The notes under the pieces were generated by a model, which made no database searches, was not told the origin of the DNA, and was given only the letters and a program-made list of their open reading frames with translations. A program made the position numbers and the translations under genes. A stretch of 64,000 bases of DNA from assembly GCF_052324685.1 (NCBI RefSeq), contig NW_027506873.1, positions 1,602,499 to 1,666,498 on the forward strand, given 5' to 3'. The stretch is from Brachyhypopomus gauderio. Taxonomy: Eukaryota > Chordata > Actinopteri > Gymnotiformes > Hypopomidae. Below are positions 44,301 through 52,033 of this stretch, piece after piece (the first letter of the stretch is position 1; each line of letters starts with the position of its first letter).

Positions 44301-46944
44301 TTATTGGATAAAGAATCTCTCCCAAAAATATATTTATAGCTTGTAGTTCTTATCTATTATTTGTTATTCAGTAACTTATTCAAGAACTCTCTTAATTATT
44401 ATTGTCTGTCTTAATTATTACAGAACAATACAGAAACCATCACACATATAGATACATTGTTGTGAACAGAGGTGGTGCTGTGTCACAATCTGAATGTAGG
44501 AGTCACTGTTTTATCATCCTTCATAGCAGGACTACTGTACTGCAGTGTATTTTCTCAGTATATGTATTTGATTTTGACACTGATTTTGTAATTCAGAAAA
44601 TCCACCTACTGTGAATTTAGCTGAATGTTTTTGTAAACATTCATTAAGACTGCTCAAACAATACCCAACCTTTATGTTTCATTTGACCCAACAGCAAGCG
44701 ATCGAGGACATTTCTGAAAATGAAGACGATGAATGTAATAAAGAGGATAAGGTACTGTAAACATATAGCTTGAGACAAAGCAATTGACGTCCCTGTCCAT
44801 GCTGTATGTGATGCTAGGGTTTTTCTGAACACTGGGGTGTGTTCTGAACACTGGCCCACTCTCTCAAACATAATGACTGTTAAAAGGGCAAGGAGATGAT
44901 TGACATGTAAATCCTCATTACACTCTTCCTCAACACTGTTACAGTTTACCTCTCATGGAACCAACCAGTGAATACACACTAGAAAAAGATTTATTCACGG
45001 ATAATATACTGCATAATACAGCGATGATGCTGATTAAAAATGCTTTTCGAAACATCCCATCATTTCCTTTACACTCTGTGACCAGCTTCAGGGATGAGCC
45101 AGAAAAGGTGGTTTAAGCATCTCAGTGCTTTCTTTTAATCGCACCTGAGGATTATACTGCGTTCAACATATGCCAGATGTTTAAGTCCAAACGTTGCCTC
45201 CTAATTCCAATAACCCTTCGGCTGCCAGAAGGCAGCCATTACCTGGTCAGCCTTTGGCCCTGGGGGCTAAAGGGACTATTTTGGTACGAATGATACAAGC
45301 ACCTGTTTTTCATTCAGTGAGTCCCCACAGTCAATGAGTCCCGGCATAAGTTTGCACTTAACCTGCTTGCTGGTCAGGAAAACGTGCCAAGGGTAGATTT
45401 CACTCCCTCACCCTCCAGAAATCGCCCCTGTTGATGTATGGGGACGATTCACTTCTTGAATGGGCTCTGAATGTTGCTGGGGGAAAGAATAACATAAGTG
45501 CCATTTTCTTCATCGCCATCATCAAACATAAAGCCAAAAGGTCAAAGCAGGTGCTGTCCCAGCGTTTCCACCACCACTGCCCAACACATTCTAGTGCTTC
45601 GCATTCTAGTGTAAATTAAATTTGAGTTGCATATTTGAAGAACTACAGTTTCACTTACTGCACTGTTGGAAAATATTGGGCAGATGTTTTCTATCCTCCA
45701 TTCCCTTGAGTAAGCTTGTATTTTGACAGACATTACACTAGATTAGACATACGAAATAAAATGGACATACCTTCTGCCGCCAGAGATGAGGTGCTATTGT
45801 GTTAAATATTAGAGAGGAGAACTCATGCTCCGAAGAGGAGTACAGGCTCAGACAAAAGGGAGCCGCCCCCTCTCCTTCTGTTTTTAATCACATCACATTT
45901 CTCCTTGTCTGTGCCATTTTTTTTTTCAGGGAGGTTTTTTGTTGGACCAGTGTAACTTAGACACAAACTTTTAGTTTTTTTTTTCCTTTCTAGCTTTCAT
46001 GTGAAACTAATACTGTTAAATTTCTGTCATAAAATGGCACTTGGTCAAAAGAGCAGGAGAAGGATTAGCGGACTATATATTGTTTATTACTTCAGATGTA
46101 ATTTCATTTTAGAGAACATAATATTCTAAACGATTGCTTGATTGAATAGGACAGTGATATAAAGGGAATACTGGACAAGCTGTATGCCATTCAAGATATC
46201 TGCATCACCATCCAGACGATCCTAGATGAGGTGGCTTCGTGTGGAGAAAGACTAAAGAAGTAAGTCTTTCACACCTTTACACGGTTTGGTTTGGGCCTAG
46301 TTGGAGATCTAATGGGATCAGCTTTACATAGTTTAGTCTGTGCCTACTTGGAGATCTGATGGGATTGACTTTCTTTGGTGTAGTTTGGTGATGTACATTC
46401 TCACTCTTTTTCTTCTCTTTCTCCCTGCAGCACGTTTAACTGGACCGTGCCTTTCCTTAGCTGGTTAGCCATAGTGGCCCTGTGTGTAGCCTCTCTCTTA
46501 ATGTACTTGATTCCTCTCAGGTACATTGTTTTAATCTGGGGTAAGCGTTCTACGCTGTTTTATGTTTTTAGTTAGCTTATAGTAAAATGCAACGTGACTT
46601 TTGTGAAGCTATTAGCCAGTTTTTAGGCATTTATACATAGGCTCAGCGCTGTCTGTAACCATGCCAACACATTTCATTCAGGTGTCAATAAATTCACCAA
46701 GAAACTGCGTGACCCCTACCTCATAGACAACAGCGAGTTGCTGGACTTCCTCTCCAGAGTTCCGTCAGACGTGCAAAAGGTGAGTGGCCCTCTGCTCACA
46801 TCCACCTGTGCATAACTGGCAATGGAACTGAAAGTCCAGCACTGTGAACGTCATGGCTGCTCTAACTCTGTGATCTGCATTTTACAGCTTCAATATAAAG
46901 AGCTGAAGCTAGAACCTGGACAAAGCCCCAACAAGCGAGTCTGA
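5758..46944 (+). CDS. mctp1-like: Multiple C2 and transmembrane domain protein (MCTP1-like), 20 exons
   Basis: Membrane-anchored calcium sensor of the MCTP family: three C2 domains followed by two C-terminal membrane segments, located in endoplasmic reticulum and vesicle membranes with roles in synaptic and membrane traffic. The 20 exons listed separately join in frame and sum to 2541 bases, or 846 residues plus stop; human MCTP1 long forms are near 1000 residues. Order: Lys/Ser-rich N-terminal exon, C2A (exons 2-5), C2B (6-8), C2C (9-12), linker (13-14), membrane segment 1 (15), acidic loop (16-17), membrane segment 2 (18), conserved tail (19-20). Loop aspartates ([44 protein letters not shown]) are kept in all C2 domains. 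MCTP1 is favoured over MCTP2 by C2A residues DYDFGL and by VSISDLSV. A linker exon homologous to the MRKSWKRSSK segment of human MCTP1 was not found. Confidence 0.94.
6628..7102 (+). mobile_element. Internally deleted Tc1/mariner element
   Basis: Ends are inverted: TATTGCCAAACGTATTTG on the left and CAAATACTTTTGGCAATATA on the right. The interior keeps a decayed transposase start: [11 protein letters not shown] and, in another frame, a helix-turn-helix remnant around the bases for [10 protein letters not shown]. The catalytic part is gone. Confidence 0.75.
7103..8889. other. Intron 1 stretch with no recognised feature
   Basis: AT-rich, no coding signal and no repeat family I recognise. Confidence 0.5.
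8890..10203 (-). mobile_element. LINE (CR1/L2 type), 3' part, minus strand
   Basis: Minus-strand reading keeps the reverse transcriptase pieces [16 protein letters not shown] and [14 protein letters not shown], then the C-terminal segment [17 protein letters not shown] and [16 protein letters not shown]. The 3' end at about 8915-8975 carries the widespread fish tail motif (TTTAGCAGACACTCTTATCC on the + strand) and TTTACATTTAC repeats. It is broken by frameshifts near 9640 and 9820 and cut at its 5' side by a Tc1 element. Confidence 0.88.
10204..10893 (-). mobile_element. Tc1-like transposon fragment, minus strand
   Basis: Minus-strand ORF 10469-10200 begins [19 protein letters not shown] and includes [18 protein letters not shown], the helix-turn-helix start of a Tc1 transposase. 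The outer terminal repeat is TCATGGCCAAAAGTTTTGAG (reverse complement near 10865-10890). The catalytic domain and the other end are missing. Confidence 0.8.
10735..10856 (+). repeat. SINE-like interspersed repeat
   Basis: Contains GGTGCTTTGGTCAAGGGCAC and GGGAATCGAACCCACGACCC, then ACCAGGCCATAACTGCCC, a widespread fish repeat. It lies inside the Tc1 fragment. Confidence 0.6.
11395..11630 (+). mobile_element. LINE 3' UTR fragment
   Basis: GGATGGGTTCCCTTTTGAGT, then GGGAGTTTTTCCTCGCCACT and a tail of AAATAAATTTGACTTTGAC. The same 3' UTR occurs at 55527-55740 (reverse) and 61180-61225. Confidence 0.75.
12202..12497 (+). mobile_element. Short LTR-like element (solo LTR)
   Basis: Starts TGTCATGG, ends CGTCACA, 296 bp, with TATATATG and ATTAAA motifs in LTR order. 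Flanks are CATGG and CATAG (4 of 5 match). The same family lies inverted at 52275-52564 with closely matching sequence. Confidence 0.65.
13648..13781 (-). mobile_element. LINE 3' tail fragment, minus strand
   Basis: GCATTTAGCAGACACTCTTA and TTACAAAGTGCTTTGCACCT match the 3' end of the LINE at 8890. Together with 14570-15330 it probably is one internally deleted copy. Confidence 0.7.
13782..14470 (+). mobile_element. LTR-like element remnant with duplicated interior
   Basis: Begins TGTCACGGGACAGTCCCGGG at the edge of the LINE tail. The interior carries two copies of an approximately 75-bp segment (ACGGACGGAGCTGTG then CTCCCCTATAATACTTG; ACGGACGGAGAAGGA then CTCCCCCATAATACTCG). No right end or target duplication could be fixed. 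Confidence 0.4.
14407..14454 (+). repeat. Poly(C) tract
   Basis: An uninterrupted C run of more than 40 bases within 14407-14454, followed by GAGTACGG; the 5-base flank GAGTACG also occurs before it, so replication slippage is likely. Confidence 0.9.
14570..15330 (-). mobile_element. LINE endonuclease region, minus strand
   Basis: Minus-strand ORF reads [19 protein letters not shown], the LLGDFN motif of an APE-type endonuclease, then [13 protein letters not shown] and [18 protein letters not shown]. 5' part of the same LINE type as 8890-10203. No RT domain between it and its tail at 13648. Confidence 0.82.
15600..15800 (-). mobile_element. LINE 3' UTR fragment, minus strand
   Basis: AAACAGCTTTACAAGTGTCT and GTGGCAAGGAAAAACTCCCT are the reverse complement of the LINE 3' UTR seen at 11395. 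Confidence 0.65.
15838..16012. repeat. Common fish interspersed repeat
   Basis: ATCCATCCATTATCAGAACC, then GGGGCTGGAGCCAATCCCAG and GGACGCCAGTCCACCGCATG, ending ACACCTACGGGCAACTTAGA. Familiar high-copy teleost repeat; class uncertain. Confidence 0.6.
16070..16760 (-). pseudogene. Ty3/gypsy-type integrase remnant, minus strand
   Basis: Minus-strand pieces match a retrotransposon integrase: a zinc-finger-like stretch with [20 protein letters not shown], a core stretch near 16560-16440, and a C-terminal stretch with GDKVW and ARYAGPF near 16310-16230. Frameshifted and broken; no intact reading frame. Probably part of the same degraded element as the ORFs at 18654-19226. Confidence 0.65.
16930..17290 (+). 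mobile_element. L2-related SINE/LINE 3' fragment
   Basis: Ends AAAGCGCCTTGGGTATCCTG, AAAGGCGCTATACAAAAATT, then (CATT)n. The GCGCC/GGCGC stem is typical of L2 3' ends. Confidence 0.7.
17506..18653. mobile_element. hAT-type non-autonomous transposon, 8-bp target duplication
   Basis: Ends CAGAGGTGGAAAG and CTTTCCACCCCTG are inverted repeats. The flanks CTACTTAG at 17498-17505 and 18654-18661 are identical. Length 1148 bp, no transposase. Interior (about 17940-18310) holds degenerate tandem copies of a 35-40 bp unit around CACAGGATCCCAC. Confidence 0.9.
18654..19226 (-). pseudogene. Unassigned minus-strand coding-like remnant
   Basis: Minus-strand ORFs read [19 protein letters not shown], then [18 protein letters not shown], then an Arg/Glu-rich coil [20 protein letters not shown]. 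They follow an LTR-like stretch on the same strand and precede an integrase remnant, so a gag-like region of a degraded LTR retrotransposon is a possible reading. I do not recognise the protein. Confidence 0.35.
19251..19923 (-). mobile_element. LTR-like sequence, minus strand
   Basis: On the minus strand begins TGTCACATAGTGCTCCTCCC and ends TTGTGTCA, resembling in composition the element at 58032. No matching flanks. Position just before the coil ORF fits a 5' LTR. Confidence 0.4.
22663..25733. mobile_element. 3.07-kb foldback transposon with long inverted arms
   Basis: Left arm 22663 to about 23416 starts TATGGAAGTTTTTCTGTCTC; right arm about 25107 to 25733 ends in its near-reverse complement (GACACAGAATAACTTCCATA). 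Arms share long nearly identical stretches, for example AACATTACGATACCAACAGC and its complement. TCAGAC flanks it at 22657-22662 and 25734-25739. No transposase in the loop; superfamily not recognised. Confidence 0.9.
23437..24230 (+). mobile_element. Harbinger-like MITE copy 1
   Basis: Ends TGCCTGGTTCACACTGCACG and CGTGTAGTGTGAACCGGGCA are inverted repeats, flanked by TAA on both sides. Subterminal arrays of CGGCGA/TCGCCG add secondary structure. Non-coding, 794 bp. The TWA duplication suits PIF/Harbinger, but without a transposase this is inference. Confidence 0.8.
26534..26806 (+). other. LTR right half and AT-rich lead-in to MCTP exon 2
   Basis: After the LTR-like end at 26698 there is (AATA)n, then 40 bp of ordinary intron and the exon 2 acceptor. 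Confidence 0.6.
26807..26921 (+). CDS. MCTP exon 2: C2A start
   Basis: Acceptor ATACAG, donor GTAAGG. Encodes [20 protein letters not shown], the first strands and calcium loop 1 of C2A. Confidence 0.93.
27040..27182 (+). CDS. MCTP exon 3: C2A middle
   Basis: Acceptor CATTAG, donor GTAATG. Encodes [20 protein letters not shown] and [11 protein letters not shown]. Confidence 0.94.
27687..27766 (+). CDS. MCTP exon 4: C2A calcium loop 3
   Basis: Acceptor CTACAG, donor GTTGAC (weak). Encodes [20 protein letters not shown] with the calcium-binding aspartates. Confidence 0.92.
28036..28147 (+). CDS. MCTP exon 5: C2A end
   Basis: Acceptor GTGTCAG, donor GTAAGA. Encodes [20 protein letters not shown] and [12 protein letters not shown]. 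Confidence 0.92.
28541..29296 (-). mobile_element. Harbinger-like MITE copy 2, inverted relative to copy 1
   Basis: Ends TGCCCGGTTCACACTACACG and GTGTAGTGTGAACCTGGCA, flanked by TTA on both sides; 756 bp. The sequence is the reverse complement of the copy at 23437 with scattered differences. Confidence 0.85.
29300..30329 (-). pseudogene. Modular repeat protein of the LTR-type element, frameshifted
   Basis: Two diverged modules of about 90 residues are visible. One has [18 protein letters not shown], then after a frame change [20 protein letters not shown] and [14 protein letters not shown]. The next has [18 protein letters not shown], then after another frame change [20 protein letters not shown] and [11 protein letters not shown]. 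An acidic then Ala/Pro-rich region follows, running into the MITE at 29296. I do not recognise the family; a gag substitute or a captured host segment are both possible. Confidence 0.45.
30795..30975. repeat. DNA transposon terminal fragment
   Basis: GGATCCCAAAAAAGTTGGGA, then TGTGAATAAAAACTGAATGC and AATATTTTATTGAGAATAG, a familiar terminal sequence of a fish DNA transposon. Family not assigned; no partner end found. Confidence 0.5.
30976..32020. other. MCTP intron 5 distal part
   Basis: Mostly unassigned. An A-rich stretch at about 31530-31800 resembles the reversed LTR-like sequences of this window. A short (GT)n lies at about 31948-31971. Confidence 0.45.
32024..32185 (+). CDS. MCTP exon 6: C2B start
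   Basis: Acceptor either CACAG at 32020 or CAGCAG at 32023; the two keep the same frame and differ by one Gln. Donor GTACTA. Encodes [20 protein letters not shown] and [20 protein letters not shown]. Confidence 0.92.
32270..33850 (-). mobile_element. Tc1-like transposon with IR/DR ends, minus strand
   Basis: Long inverted ends contain direct-repeat motifs ACAAAAGTTTTGTCGCCC (left, about 32468) and GCGACAAAACTTTTGTCTTG (right, about 33717). Minus-strand transposase: [49 protein letters not shown], then [10 protein letters not shown] and [13 protein letters not shown] with the second Asp and final Glu of a DDE site. A frameshift near 33150 and loss of the first Asp region make it inactive. The left end starts TACAGTGCCTGACATAAG; the right outer end is missing. 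Confidence 0.88.
33851..34867. other. MCTP intron 6, unassigned
   Basis: AT-rich. It contains two diverged copies of a short segment at about 34262-34390 (GGAGCTAGATCTAAATCCAA and GGAGCTGCATCTAATCCAAC). No gene. Confidence 0.5.
34868..34975 (+). repeat. 15-bp tandem repeat, about 7 copies
   Basis: The unit TCTAATNCCACACTC repeats with small changes, about 75 bp before the exon 7 acceptor. Confidence 0.9.
35052..35182 (+). CDS. MCTP exon 7: C2B calcium loop 3
   Basis: Acceptor AAATAG, donor GTGAGC. Encodes [20 protein letters not shown] and [16 protein letters not shown]. Confidence 0.93.
35278..35583 (+). repeat. Long TG/CG alternating tract
   Basis: About 300 bp of TG with interspersed CG, TGTGCGCG and TATG steps, nearly pure purine-pyrimidine alternation. 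It ends about 12 bases before the exon 8 acceptor. Confidence 0.95.
35596..35782 (+). CDS. MCTP exon 8: C2B end and linker
   Basis: Acceptor CCTGTAG immediately follows a 300-bp TG-rich tract and has almost no pyrimidine run. Donor GTGAGT. Encodes [20 protein letters not shown] and [15 protein letters not shown]. Length 187 bp, so skipping would shift the frame. Confidence 0.92.
36474..36567 (+). CDS. MCTP exon 9: C2C start
   Basis: Acceptor CTTTCAG with a good pyrimidine tract; donor GTGAGA. Encodes [20 protein letters not shown] and LMAADVTG. An internal CAGGTAAAG could act as a donor but conservation supports reading through it. Confidence 0.92.
37699..37801 (+). CDS. MCTP exon 10: C2C middle
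   Basis: Acceptor TTACAG, donor GTAAGT. Encodes [20 protein letters not shown] and [13 protein letters not shown]. Confidence 0.94.
38283..38385 (+). CDS. MCTP exon 11: C2C calcium loop 3
   Basis: Acceptor CCACAG, donor GTGAGT. Encodes [20 protein letters not shown] and [13 protein letters not shown]. Confidence 0.94.
38760..38861 (+). CDS. MCTP exon 12: C2C end
   Basis: Acceptor CCTGCAG, donor GTGAGC. Encodes [20 protein letters not shown] and [13 protein letters not shown]. Confidence 0.94.
39035..39109 (+). CDS. MCTP exon 13: linker
   Basis: Acceptor TCTCAG, donor GTAGGG. Encodes [20 protein letters not shown]. Confidence 0.92.
39905..40250 (+). repeat. 37-bp tandem repeat, nine copies, ending at a splice acceptor
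   Basis: The unit TTTTATATTCTAATCCAGCT plus CCTCCTTCCCTCTTCAG begins near 39905. Core TTCTAATCC occurs at 39911, then about every 37 bp from 39958 to 40217. First and last copies carry the extra CACCTTCCCT. The last copy supplies the pyrimidine tract of the exon 14 acceptor. Confidence 0.97.
40259..40378 (+). CDS. MCTP exon 14: pre-membrane region
   Basis: Acceptor CTTCACAG is the end of a nine-copy 37-bp repeat; donor GTACGT. Encodes [20 protein letters not shown] and [11 protein letters not shown]. Confidence 0.93.
40410..40444 (+). repeat. (CA)n microsatellite
   Basis: CA tract just after the exon 14 donor. Confidence 0.9.
40526..41281. mobile_element. LTR-like element with 5-bp target duplication
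   Basis: Starts TGTAACGCGGGAGTAC, ends CAGCCCTGACA, 756 bp, flanked by GACGT at 40521-40525 and 41282-41286. A-rich on this strand, so its own orientation is probably minus. No coding part. Confidence 0.8.
41596..41943. mobile_element. MITE with TACTACATACT-rich ends
   Basis: Ends GGGCTGTGTTCGAAATAG and CTATTTTGAACAGAGCCC are inverted. The interior has many GTATGCAGTAT motifs. No target duplication is clear. Confidence 0.75.
41944..43110. other. MCTP intron 14, unassigned
   Basis: No coding signal and no repeat family I could fix. 41944-42140 is CpG-rich relative to its neighbours. Confidence 0.4.
43128..43224 (+). repeat. 37-bp tandem repeat, about 2.6 copies
   Basis: The unit GAACTGAAAGCTCTCGTTCA plus TTCTCTGATTCGTTCAT. 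Unrelated in sequence to the array at 39905 despite equal length. Confidence 0.9.
43462..43563 (+). CDS. MCTP exon 15: membrane segment 1
   Basis: Acceptor GTGCAG, donor GTGAGT. Encodes [20 protein letters not shown] and LLACSYVML, a hydrophobic hairpin segment. Confidence 0.93.
43564..46149. other. MCTP introns 15 and 16
   Basis: Apart from exon 16 at 44695-44751 I see no genes or recognised repeats here. Confidence 0.5.
44695..44751 (+). CDS. MCTP exon 16: acidic loop
   Basis: Acceptor CAACAG, donor GTACTG. Encodes [19 protein letters not shown], matching the acidic stretch between the membrane segments of MCTP proteins. Confidence 0.88.
46150..46259 (+). CDS. MCTP exon 17: loop between membrane segments
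   Basis: Acceptor GAATAG, donor GTAAGT. Encodes [20 protein letters not shown] and VASCGERLK. Confidence 0.93.
46431..46540 (+). CDS. MCTP exon 18: membrane segment 2
   Basis: Acceptor CCTGCAG, donor GTAAGC. Encodes [20 protein letters not shown] and [15 protein letters not shown]. Confidence 0.95.
46682..46779 (+). CDS. MCTP exon 19: conserved tail
   Basis: Acceptor ATTCAG, donor GTGAGT. Encodes [20 protein letters not shown] and [11 protein letters not shown]. Confidence 0.95.
46888..46944 (+). CDS. MCTP terminal exon 20
   Basis: Acceptor TTACAG. Encodes [18 protein letters not shown] and TGA, matching the end of MCTP family proteins. Confidence 0.93.
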   Translation, partial: LQYKELKLEPGQSPNKRV

Positions 46945-49900
46945 AACTACCCGGCCTGGCTGTAATATTGGGGCTAAGTGTGCATGTGTTCCAGTATGAC
47001 CTTATATTCATATTTGTTCTTTTACTTTAGTATTAGTCTTCCAAATATTATTATTTAAATGTCAAAAAAAAATTTAATTCATGTTATGCTGTTAATTTCA
47101 ATAAGTGAAATTTGGTTAAACGTAGGTAGCATTCATTCTGCAATTGACATTTCTAGGATGATCACAGATATCCTGTAGCAGCAAAACAAATGCTAATGGG
47201 TACCAGCACCTAGCAAACGCCACAGAGGAGGAGATATTGATGGCTTATACTGATTTGGGATGCTTTGAAATCTAAATGTATTTGTAATGAGAAAGTACCG
47301 GCTATAACCAAAGTTTAAGATCACTGCCAGGAATAATCAAATGCAGTCTAGATTTGTTTTGTTTTGTTTTTTTTTACACTCTCATCTGTGCGTTTTTAGC
47401 TCTTCCCGCTGGCTCCGCTGGTTAGTATTTGGTCAGTTCACTGTTGGGAGAATGAAAACAGGAGTTGAAACTGAAAGGCTGTTATGTTTAGTTCTCGGTT
47501 ATTTTTATGTACAATCAAGATCAGTTCACGTAAAATGTTTTATGTTTATCTGTGAAGCACATGTTTAAGAGATACATGTAATTGACTATGTTTTTAAAAT
47601 ATGCAAATATTTATATATGCTATATGTACTATTTATGCATCTATATTTGAACTTGGGATTACATGGGATTTCAGTGTACTGCTTGTATACAATATTTAAA
47701 CAAGTGTATTTTGCATGTTAATGACAACAACTTAGTGTCTGTGAGAACACAAAGTTGAGGACAGAATCCCTTTCACTGGAAATATTTGTCATGGTCACTG
47801 TCAATGTCATTCAGTAACTCTTAGAATAAGAATACGGTATTGAGCTGTCATCTCTCTAAGGTTAAAATATTCAGATTTATTCAAATTGGAGGGGATAATT
47901 ATGCTGTCAAACTATCATCATTATTACACAGAAACTTCTGTCACTTCAGTTATGATATAAGCCGATAGCTCTTAAGGTTTTAAGGTTTTTTTGTGCCTAT
48001 TTCTTATTAAATGAAAGTTCACACTCAGTATCAAACCAGACAAACTGTTCATGACTTAATGTACACATTGACACATTGAAGAAACTAAATGTAAAACAAA
48101 AGGGCCTAATTATTTGAACATTGATCATTAAATCATCATTGTGATTCCCAGCAAGAGGCACATCTTTATAATTAATTACATATTTTCCTTTTCACAGTTT
48201 TGCTTTGCTGTAAACACTCACTTCGATGAGAGCATTCGAGTAAACTGCATGTTACGCTGTGCAGGTCCTGTAGGGAGGTGCCATATTAGTTTTGGGGAAT
48301 TGGGGGCAACAGATAATAGATGAAGTGTTGCACAGAATGGGCTTTGTGAGTACATCCAACACCCCAGCGTGTACATATAGGTTAGTGGCCAGCACTATCA
48401 CCAAGGGAGTGGAAAGACTCCCTGTTACACACGAAAGGCTTATAATTAGCTCCTTTAATCCTGGGCATTATTAAATAAATGCTTCTCTGGGAATCAGGGC
48501 AGACTAATTGAGCTATGAAGGACATCTTTTTAAAGGCGCAAAAGAGCAGGCTCTCTTATGCCCTTAGCTTAATGAGCATACGAAATGATCTGAGGTTCCC
48601 CTCTTTTGACACTCTCCCAAGTTATTTACATTTCATTCATTAATATTCATATCTACTGAAATACATGCTTCATGCTAAATTTACTAACAATGAGCAATTT
48701 ATGTTTGAGTAAATGAAATTATTAACATCTAAAAAAATCTAAAGAATTTAAACTAAAACGTGCAATCATGACACTTTAAACTGTGGAGTAGTAGAGACTT
48801 TTATGGAATATTTGGTATGTGCTGAAAAATCTTAATATTAACCCCAGGGATATTAACACCAGCTCATACAGATCTTCGACAGTTATAGAACTCCAAAGGC
48901 AATTGCCAACAATAAAGATCGTGCTCAGTCCAAAGCAGAAAATGGCTGCAACACTTTGCATTTTATTACTAAGAGAAACCTTTACTTCCTGTAAAATGCT
49001 GCTAGGTTTTGCTTCAAAACACAAAGAGGTACAAAAATGCAGTCATGCAAGCTAGCAGAACTAGACTCCCCCACAGATCTTGGCAGATCCGAACTGGGCC
49101 GTTTCTCTCGCTGGTCCCATACAGTGCCTTAGGAATGACTGTAAATGCCAGAACAGAACTGTTTCCTGTTTCACTGCTTGAAGTTCCACAGCACAGCCAT
49201 AGCTCAGTTCTCCACACATGGGCTCAAAAGACTGAACTGCACACAGTTCTAAATCTCAGGCGTCATTGCCTGATTCTGAAGCTTCCCCGTCTGCATGCTT
49301 GGGCTTCTTTGCTAGCAACAGGTTTTTAGTAAGCTCCTTGATTTGATTACCATCCTGAGTTTGATTTGGGTGGAGGACCAGGTGGGAAATCTCCCTGTAG
49401 TCATTGCACACAACAGACCTGATACATTGAACTCTTCAAACTATTTGCTGCTAAACTACGAAATTCCCTCCACCAAAATGAATTCATTCAGGACAAGGTT
49501 TTTCTCCTATGAAATGTTGCACTTGTAGAGATAAACCAGCAAAGTGATTCTGAAAGACTGATGCATCAACAAAAAAAAACAAAACAAAAAACAAAAATGT
49601 GTTTCACTGGTAAACAGAGGGGCCTCTTTATCTCTTGTGTTTGCTAAGTGCAGAAGTAGAATCTGCTGTGTGGATACAACACGTTTAAAATTAATAGCTG
49701 TCCAATCCGCATGTGGAACACGTAGCAGCCACTGAAAAGCAATACATGAAAGCTGCCCCCAGGTGAAGAGAATATGAGGGCTGGCACCACTGTGGGTTCA
49801 ACCAGAGTGCTATGCATCTAATTGCTGGAGTGTCCACTTGCAGTCGCCGGTTCTCTGTTGCATACTAATGGCCCAGCAGCTCTGCAAGTGCTGAAATGTT

Positions 49901-51269
49901 GCTGCTGCAATTGGACTGAACAGCAGCATCTGTGTTAGCAGTCATTTGGGTTAGCTATGATTAGAAAAGCACAAAGTCAAGAAACTGACATATGTTATGC
50001 TTTGTTTGCTTTTGTTCTGACTTTTCTTGTGAAGTTGTCTGAGTTTGGAAAGTTGATAGGCTGCAACAAAAGCCTGTGAAGAGAGAAATTTACAACTGGG
50101 GAAATTCACAGCACAAGATCATATGATAACTGCTTGCTTCCTGCCTGATGTTTGTTTAAGAGAAGTAAAATGTCTGACTGACTTATTTTGTCTTTTGATA
50201 AATGCAAAACATTCTGAGAAATTGCACTTATGTGTTAAATGTCATTTCTGATAAGTCTCATTCCATGATTTTGTGGATCCTGACAAGCAACACAGAGACA
50301 GGAATGTCCTGTGAAGAATTCCTTCAACAGTTTAAGAGATGCAGCCTGTTTGAGAGAAAATTTTCAGTGAACATTACTGATGCACTATTATTATTGCCAC
50401 ATGCAAAATGAACCCATCTTCTTAAGATAAATGTCTTTGAAGGTTTTGGAAATGTTCCTGTAGAGCCTATCCAAGTTTTTTGTTTTTAGGTTGCCAGACA
50501 TATCAGTCTGTGGCTGAAACAACTCAAAACATCAGAGACAAAACATCAAGTATCTAGAGATACACTTGTGACAACTGGTAAAAAGAGGAATACCCAAATA
50601 GAATCAGTTCTGTAACTGAAATATTCATTCTGAAACTGGAAAAGAGTTGGTCAGGTTCTGTTACAAAGAATATTTACACTGGCAAATAGCCATATGAACA
50701 ATTTCACTGTCAAACAGCTGCCATGGTAAGGATTCATTTTTTATTATAATGCAAAAATGATTCATACTTTGTAACTGATCAAGCTGAAAAGTCACATTAT
50801 CTTTTTGTATGTATTTTATTTTGTGTCAAGATTTAAGCTTTTCATAACTCAATGAAAGGAAAATGTTCTGGCAAAGAAATATCAATATTGCGTTCCTGAA
50901 GAATGCAGTTTAAAAGGCTACATGAAATCTACAGATCTACAGTCTTTTTTGACAACTAACGAATACATATAAACATTTATAAATTATTCCAACAATCATA
51001 ACCTGTCAAAATTGGATTTTGTCAACTTTGGTGTTGAGTTGTAGAGTTGACATGACTATGTTAACTACATTATGACACAACATTTTTGCTTTTGGTAGCA
51101 CCGTAAACATACAAAAGACGTTATAGTGTTAAATATCCACTCGATGGGCAAAGCACATAACATGATCACTTTCACAGCGGTGCCCCCAGGATGCTCGTTA
51201 GGCAGGGAATAGAGAACAGGTGCATGTGCTGATGAGAAGGTGTGCAAGTAGGTAGGGGACTGTGAGCGA
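46945..51269 (+). other. MCTP 3' UTR and intergenic DNA
   Basis: AT-rich, no coding signal that I can support and no recognised transposon. The end of the MCTP transcript cannot be placed from the sequence. Confidence 0.5.
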
Positions 51270-51348
51270 GGGAGTGGTCTGGTGTATGTGTGTGTGTGTG
51301 TATGTCTGTCTGGGCGTGGGCATAGGGAGTGGTCTGGTGTGTGTCTGT

Positions 51349-51415
<67 letters not shown>

Positions 51416-51575
51416 CATAGGGAGTGGTCTGGTGTGTGTGTGGGCATGGGTGTAGGGTGTGGTCTGGTGTGCGTGTGTGTCTGAATGTGGGTGTAGGGAG
51501 TGGTCTGGTATGTGTGTGTGTGTGTGTCTGGGCATGGCTGTAGGGAGTGGTCTGGTTTGGATGTGTGTGTGTGTC
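51270..51575 (+). repeat. GT-rich minisatellite with pure (TG)n core
   Basis: Units of about 40-60 bp containing AGGGAGTGGTCTGGTGTG and TGTGTGGGCATAG repeat, around a pure TG tract at about 51355-51412. Confidence 0.92.
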
Positions 51576-52033
51576 TGGGGGTCCTGTTTATTAAATTTTG
51601 CAAACAGCTTCACTTGACATATCATCAGCATTACGACACCCTGACATACCAGCAAAACTGACCTGCAAAGACAGTTATCATAACATGATATTTCAGCCCA
51701 ACATTCTAATGTCACCAAGCATCTGTCGGTTGACCTAGTTATTATGTCAACTTGATATCACAGTTGACAGTGTAAGCTTTTATGACATTTTATGCTTGCT
51801 GGAGTAAGTATTTATAAAATGTTTAAGTCAGGTGTCATATAGCTGTCATGTAGCCTTCTAAAACAATGTGTTACTGAAATATCTCTATTTATGAATCATG
51901 TATTTAACAAAATATCCTTATTGATTTCTATGTCGACAAGTTTCTGTTTCTACAGCCAATGGAGAGTTACAGTTGACCAATCTTATTTTATATTTTTCTC
52001 CTTATTCTCAGGTTATGGTCATTACAACTCCAA

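Noticed and set aside
50202..50411. 69-residue ORF between MCTP and the TLR pseudogene
   Set aside because: No domain, no splice context and no similarity that I recognise.
51065..51718. 217-residue minus-strand ORF rich in His-Thr
   Set aside because: Translation of the GT-rich minisatellite; no domain and no splice or start context.
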